Assembly: GCA_022360315.1 (NCBI GenBank)
Contig: JAKSDA010000448.1
Location: 1-38,197, forward strand
DNA from: Pseudomonadota bacterium
GTDB taxonomy: Bacteria; Myxococcota_A; Polyangia; Haliangiales; Haliangiaceae
Length of the DNA stretch: 38,197 bases
Direction of reading: 5' to 3'
This document shows positions 35,931 to 38,197 of the stretch, piece after piece. Every line of letters begins with the position of its first letter. Within the stretch, counting starts at the first letter, position 1. Below the pieces are notes generated by a model. It was given only the letters and a program-made list of their open reading frames with translations, was not told the DNA's origin and did not search any database. The translations under genes and the position numbers were made by a program.

Positions 35931-36761
35931 ATGAACACTGGGAAACCTGTGACTGAATTATCGATCGAGGACCTGATCCGATACGCACGCGCAGGTGACG
36001 AGCACGCATTGCCTATGCTCTTCAAGCGTTCGTTGCCATTCCTCGATACATGGTCGGGTCAAGAACGCAAGCGCAGACGAGCTCACCATGGGCTCGACAG
36101 GCCATCCGATATTGCGCAAGAGACCGCACTCCGGGCTTTTGACAGGTTCTCGTCGTTTCAAGGTACGACCGAGGCAGAGTGGCGAGTCTGGCTCAAGCGT
36201 ATCTTCGAGAACCGCCGATACCAGGGATTTCGTGATGCAACACGCGATAAGCGCGACCTGCGAGCCACAATCTCTTTGGATGGCACACAACTCGACGCGG
36301 CAGCTGCGATACAGCCAACAGCCAGCGAAGCCATCATCCAGTTCCAGAATTGGCGGCAGACATTGACCTACATCTACCAATTGCCCGATGATCAACGCGA
36401 TGCCATCTGGATGTGTCATCTTCAAGAACGCACGGTTGTCGATGTCGCTGCCGCCATGGGCAGAACAGAGGCTTCTGTAGCCGGATTGCTCAGGCGCGGA
36501 CTGAACACACTGCGACAGCGCGCTGCGAGTGATGTCGCGAAAGCGGGCACAGACCGTGCGTCAGCGCCCGCCGAAGATGCTCCGGAATCGATACAAGCTG
36601 CTGCTGCGTTGCTGGCATATCTCCGTCAGCGTGACGCTGGCATCGTTATCGAGCACGAGACATTCCTCGTCGAGCACGCGTCATGTGCTGACGAACTGGA
36701 GTCCATGCTGCTATGGATTGACCATATCGAAGGCATTCGATCTGAGCATCAAGGAACCTAG
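35931..36761 (+). CDS. ECF-type RNA polymerase sigma factor with an extra C-terminal tail
   Basis: 276 residues from the ATG at 35931; in-frame ATGs at 35868 (overlapping the CD-NTase stop as ATGA) and 35886 would lengthen the N-terminus. Residues of about 12-95 are sigma region 2 (DLIRYARAGDEHALPMLFKR ... PSDIAQETALRAFDRFSSF) and about 146-198 region 4 (LPDDQRDAIWMCHLQERTVV, DVAAAMGRTEASVAGLLRRG). A tail of some 75 residues follows. Its LLAYLRQRDAGIVIEHETFL ... CADELESML segment is like the short N-terminal motif found before many kinase domains, so it may bind a kinase. Such sigma/kinase gene pairs are known (for example phosphorylation-activated EcfP with PknT). No anti-sigma gene is adjacent. 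Confidence 0.85.
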   Translation: MNTGKPVTELSIEDLIRYARAGDEHALPMLFKRSLPFLDTWSGQERKRRRAHHGLDRPSDIAQETALRAFDRFSSFQGTTEAEWRVWLKRIFENRRYQGFRDATRDKRDLRATISLDGTQLDAAAAIQPTASEAIIQFQNWRQTLTYIYQLPDDQRDAIWMCHLQERTVVDVAAAMGRTEASVAGLLRRGLNTLRQRAASDVAKAGTDRASAPAEDAPESIQAAAALLAYLRQRDAGIVIEHETFLVEHASCADELESMLLWIDHIEGIRSEHQGT

Positions 36762-36778
36762 CTGCTGAACGATGAAAC

Positions 36779-37678
36779 ATGCTCGAACCCGGAAGCTTTA
36801 TCTGCCAGTACGAAATCGTCCGCCTAGTAGCGACAGGCGGGATGAGTCAGGTCTATCAAGCACGTAGCACTGACGATGGCCAGCCGGCAGCGGTGAAGGT
36901 GCTACACCACGAATGGTGTAGTGACGACGAACTGCGGGCCCGCTTCTGCAATGAGGCGAGCGTACTTAAACAGATTCAGCACCCGCACATCGTTGCAGTG
37001 ATGGGCCAAGGTTTCTTGCCTGAACGTACACCATTCATGATTCTAGAGTGGCTACCTGCGAGTCTAGACCGCGTTCTTGCTGAGGTAGGGGGGCCTTTGC
37101 CATATTTTCTGGCAGCCCGAGTTGCGGCGGCAACTGCACGAGCGCTCGCGGCTCTGCACCAACGCGAGATCATTCATCGTGATCTCAAGCCGTCGAATGT
37201 ACTTCTGTCTAGTGGCGATGTGTCGCGCGCAACCATCAAACTCAGCGATCTTGGCCTGGCCAAAGTACGCTCGACCAACGCCGTCGGCGGCGCAGGAAGC
37301 CCTCTAACTGCGGTTCCGGTGTCGACTGGTGGCAGCACTATGTTGGGGACCTGGGACTACATGGCTCCTGAGCAATGGATCGAATCCAAAGTGGTTACCT
37401 TCTCTGCAGATGTGTACGCCCTGGGAATCTTGCTCTTTCAGATGCTGACCGGTCACTTGCCTTTCGTTGCCGCGAATGAACGCGACCTCATGGTCCTCCA
37501 TCTGTTCGAACCCCCACCATGGTCTCTCCTCGATACAGTCCTCAATAGTAGCACTCCTTCGACGTCGCGTGATCGGCAGCCATCAGATCTGCGAAAGATG
37601 CTCCAGCAGATGCTGAACAAAAAGCCCGGCGATCGCCCCCCCATCGAGACCGCGATCGAGTGGTTACAACGCCGATGA
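36779..37678 (+). CDS. Soluble Ser/Thr protein kinase, last gene of the CBASS-like island
   Basis: 299 residues, almost only a Hanks-type kinase domain. Landmarks: glycine loop TGGMSQVY, Lys40, catalytic loop HRDLKPSN (Asp135), the metal-binding DLG (157-159, in place of DFG), APEQW (196-200) and the C-lobe DVYALGILLFQML. There is no membrane segment and no sensor domain, so it probably takes orders from a partner. It starts 17 bases after the sigma factor stop. Likely substrates, by analogy with known ECF/kinase pairs, are the sigma factor or its tail; the upstream kinase-STAND protein or the SAVED-peptidase are other candidates. Confidence 0.92.
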   Translation: MLEPGSFICQYEIVRLVATGGMSQVYQARSTDDGQPAAVKVLHHEWCSDDELRARFCNEASVLKQIQHPHIVAVMGQGFLPERTPFMILEWLPASLDRVLAEVGGPLPYFLAARVAAATARALAALHQREIIHRDLKPSNVLLSSGDVSRATIKLSDLGLAKVRSTNAVGGAGSPLTAVPVSTGGSTMLGTWDYMAPEQWIESKVVTFSADVYALGILLFQMLTGHLPFVAANERDLMVLHLFEPPPWSLLDTVLNSSTPSTSRDRQPSDLRKMLQQMLNKKPGDRPPIETAIEWLQRR

Positions 37679-37860
37679 ATGCGGTCAGCGTAAGCAACTA
37701 TGTAGAAGAGGTGGATTGGCCAGAATGGTCTTGAATTCGCATATTGTGTACTCTCTCCGGTTGTCAGGCCTTCCAAACTCCCAAACCTTCATAGTGCATC
37801 CTTTTGGATCAGCATATCTGCACATGAGCCGGAGAGTCGCTCGATATTGGCTGTGGGTGC
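37679..37860. other. Non-coding or degraded sequence after the island
   Basis: No gene recognised. Short open frames on both strands run through it into the repeats that follow, without protein-family features. It may contain remnants of a lost gene. Confidence 0.4.
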
Positions 37861-37971
37861 GGCCCCACTTTGGCGGGGCAATCTTTTCGGGCAATGGGCC
37901 CATTATTCAATGGTCTATGAGCCGGGCCCCGATTTGGCGAGGCAGCTTTTTCGGAGAATGAGCCCATTATT
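37861..37971. repeat. Imperfect 47-bp direct repeat, period 64 bp
   Basis: Copies at 37861-37907 and 37925-37971 agree at roughly four of five positions, sharing GGCCCC, TTTGGCG, TTTTCGG and ending in CCCATTATT. Copy 1 contains a small hairpin (GCCCC/GGGGC). They sit between the last island gene and a possibly truncated ORF, where a mobile-element edge or recombination scar would be expected, but no terminal inverted repeats or transposase were found. Confidence 0.75.
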
Positions 37972-38194
37972 ATCGGGTAGCCGGGGGGATCACGAAAGAA
38001 TCGCTCGGTGCACGCCGCTGCAGACGTTGTGCGTTCGGCTTGGTCCGTTGCGGCTCTGGAGCAGACTCCATTTCTGCCTCCGCAAATGCTCGTTCCACCG
38101 CTGCTTTGGCCACCTCTCGACTCGCTGCGATGTGCTCTCGCACCAATTGTTCAATTTTCGTTGCCAAATCCTGGCTGCTTGCATTCGTTATCAT
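37970..38194 (-). CDS. Short hypothetical protein, possibly a 5' gene fragment
   Basis: 74 residues starting at the ATG complementary to 38192-38194. The first 45 residues form an amphipathic helix (LATKIEQLVREHIAASREVA, AAVERAFAEAE), then a basic, Pro-rich stretch (PEPQRTKPNAQRLQRRAP) and an abrupt end. From memory, longer proteins in Myxococcota begin in this way and continue into a DNA-binding-like domain, so this may be a gene whose 3' part was lost at the nearby repeats. No ribosome binding site can be checked because the window ends three bases upstream. Confidence 0.45.
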   Translation of the reverse strand: MITNASSQDLATKIEQLVREHIAASREVAKAAVERAFAEAEMESAPEPQRTKPNAQRLQRRAPSDSFVIPPATR

Positions 38195-38197
38195 GCC

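Noticed and set aside
37716..37961. 81-codon plus-strand frame crossing the 47-bp repeats
   Set aside because: No recognisable features, no ribosome binding site; its end just reflects the repeat copies.

Overview
The window looks like a chromosomal segment from a GC-rich member of the Myxococcota (old Deltaproteobacteria), perhaps related to the Haliangiales or Nannocystales. This is inferred from the mix of genes: FHA and coiled-coil proteins, several eukaryote-like Ser/Thr kinases, an nSTAND ATPase, Cys-rich lipoproteins with Asp/Ala/Pro-rich tails, a SUMF1-type protein and ECF sigma factor/kinase pairs. No rRNA, tRNA or CRISPR array was recognised.

From 1 to about 29,200 the window carries ordinary chromosomal genes in short operons. 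They are: a partial TPR protein starting in 21-bp tandem repeats; a PAS-LuxR regulator; a Cys-rich lipoprotein; a molybdenum hydroxylase operon (2Fe-2S subunit, TAT-exported Mo subunit, dihaem cytochrome c); a translationally coupled hpt / GAF-GGDEF cyclase / membrane-protein operon; a secreted protein; a GtrA-like protein; an acyl-CoA dehydrogenase; a small lipoprotein; a SUMF1-like protein; a long FHA/coiled-coil protein; a PLD-type cardiolipin synthase; groES-groEL with a promoter and degenerate CIRCE; a kynureninase-like PLP enzyme; fdxA; aat; folA overlapping a leucine-dehydrogenase-like gene; and a voltage-sensor K+ channel with an RCK domain.

From 29,529 to 37,678 lies the most interesting part: five co-directional genes with small gaps. 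They encode (1) a Ser/Thr kinase-nSTAND ATPase-TM-helical repeat protein, (2) an N-terminal SAVED cyclic-oligonucleotide sensor fused to a C-terminal domain with an HExxH metallopeptidase motif, (3) a CD-NTase with an intact GS...DxD...D active site, (4) an ECF-type sigma factor with an extra C-terminal tail, and (5) a stand-alone Ser/Thr kinase. The middle pair is a CBASS-like core (nucleotide second-messenger synthase plus SAVED effector) in which the effector is predicted to be a protease. The flanking kinase/sigma genes suggest that proteolysis and phosphorylation are linked to transcription. The logic resembles the type III CRISPR CalpL-CalpT-CalpS pathway (SAVED-Lon protease, anti-sigma, ECF sigma), but with a CD-NTase as signal source and a zinc-peptidase-like domain instead of Lon. 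The pathway is an inference; the domain calls rest on motifs read in the sequence.

The last 520 bases hold an imperfect 47-bp direct repeat and a short, possibly truncated minus-strand ORF, which may mark the edge of an acquired segment.
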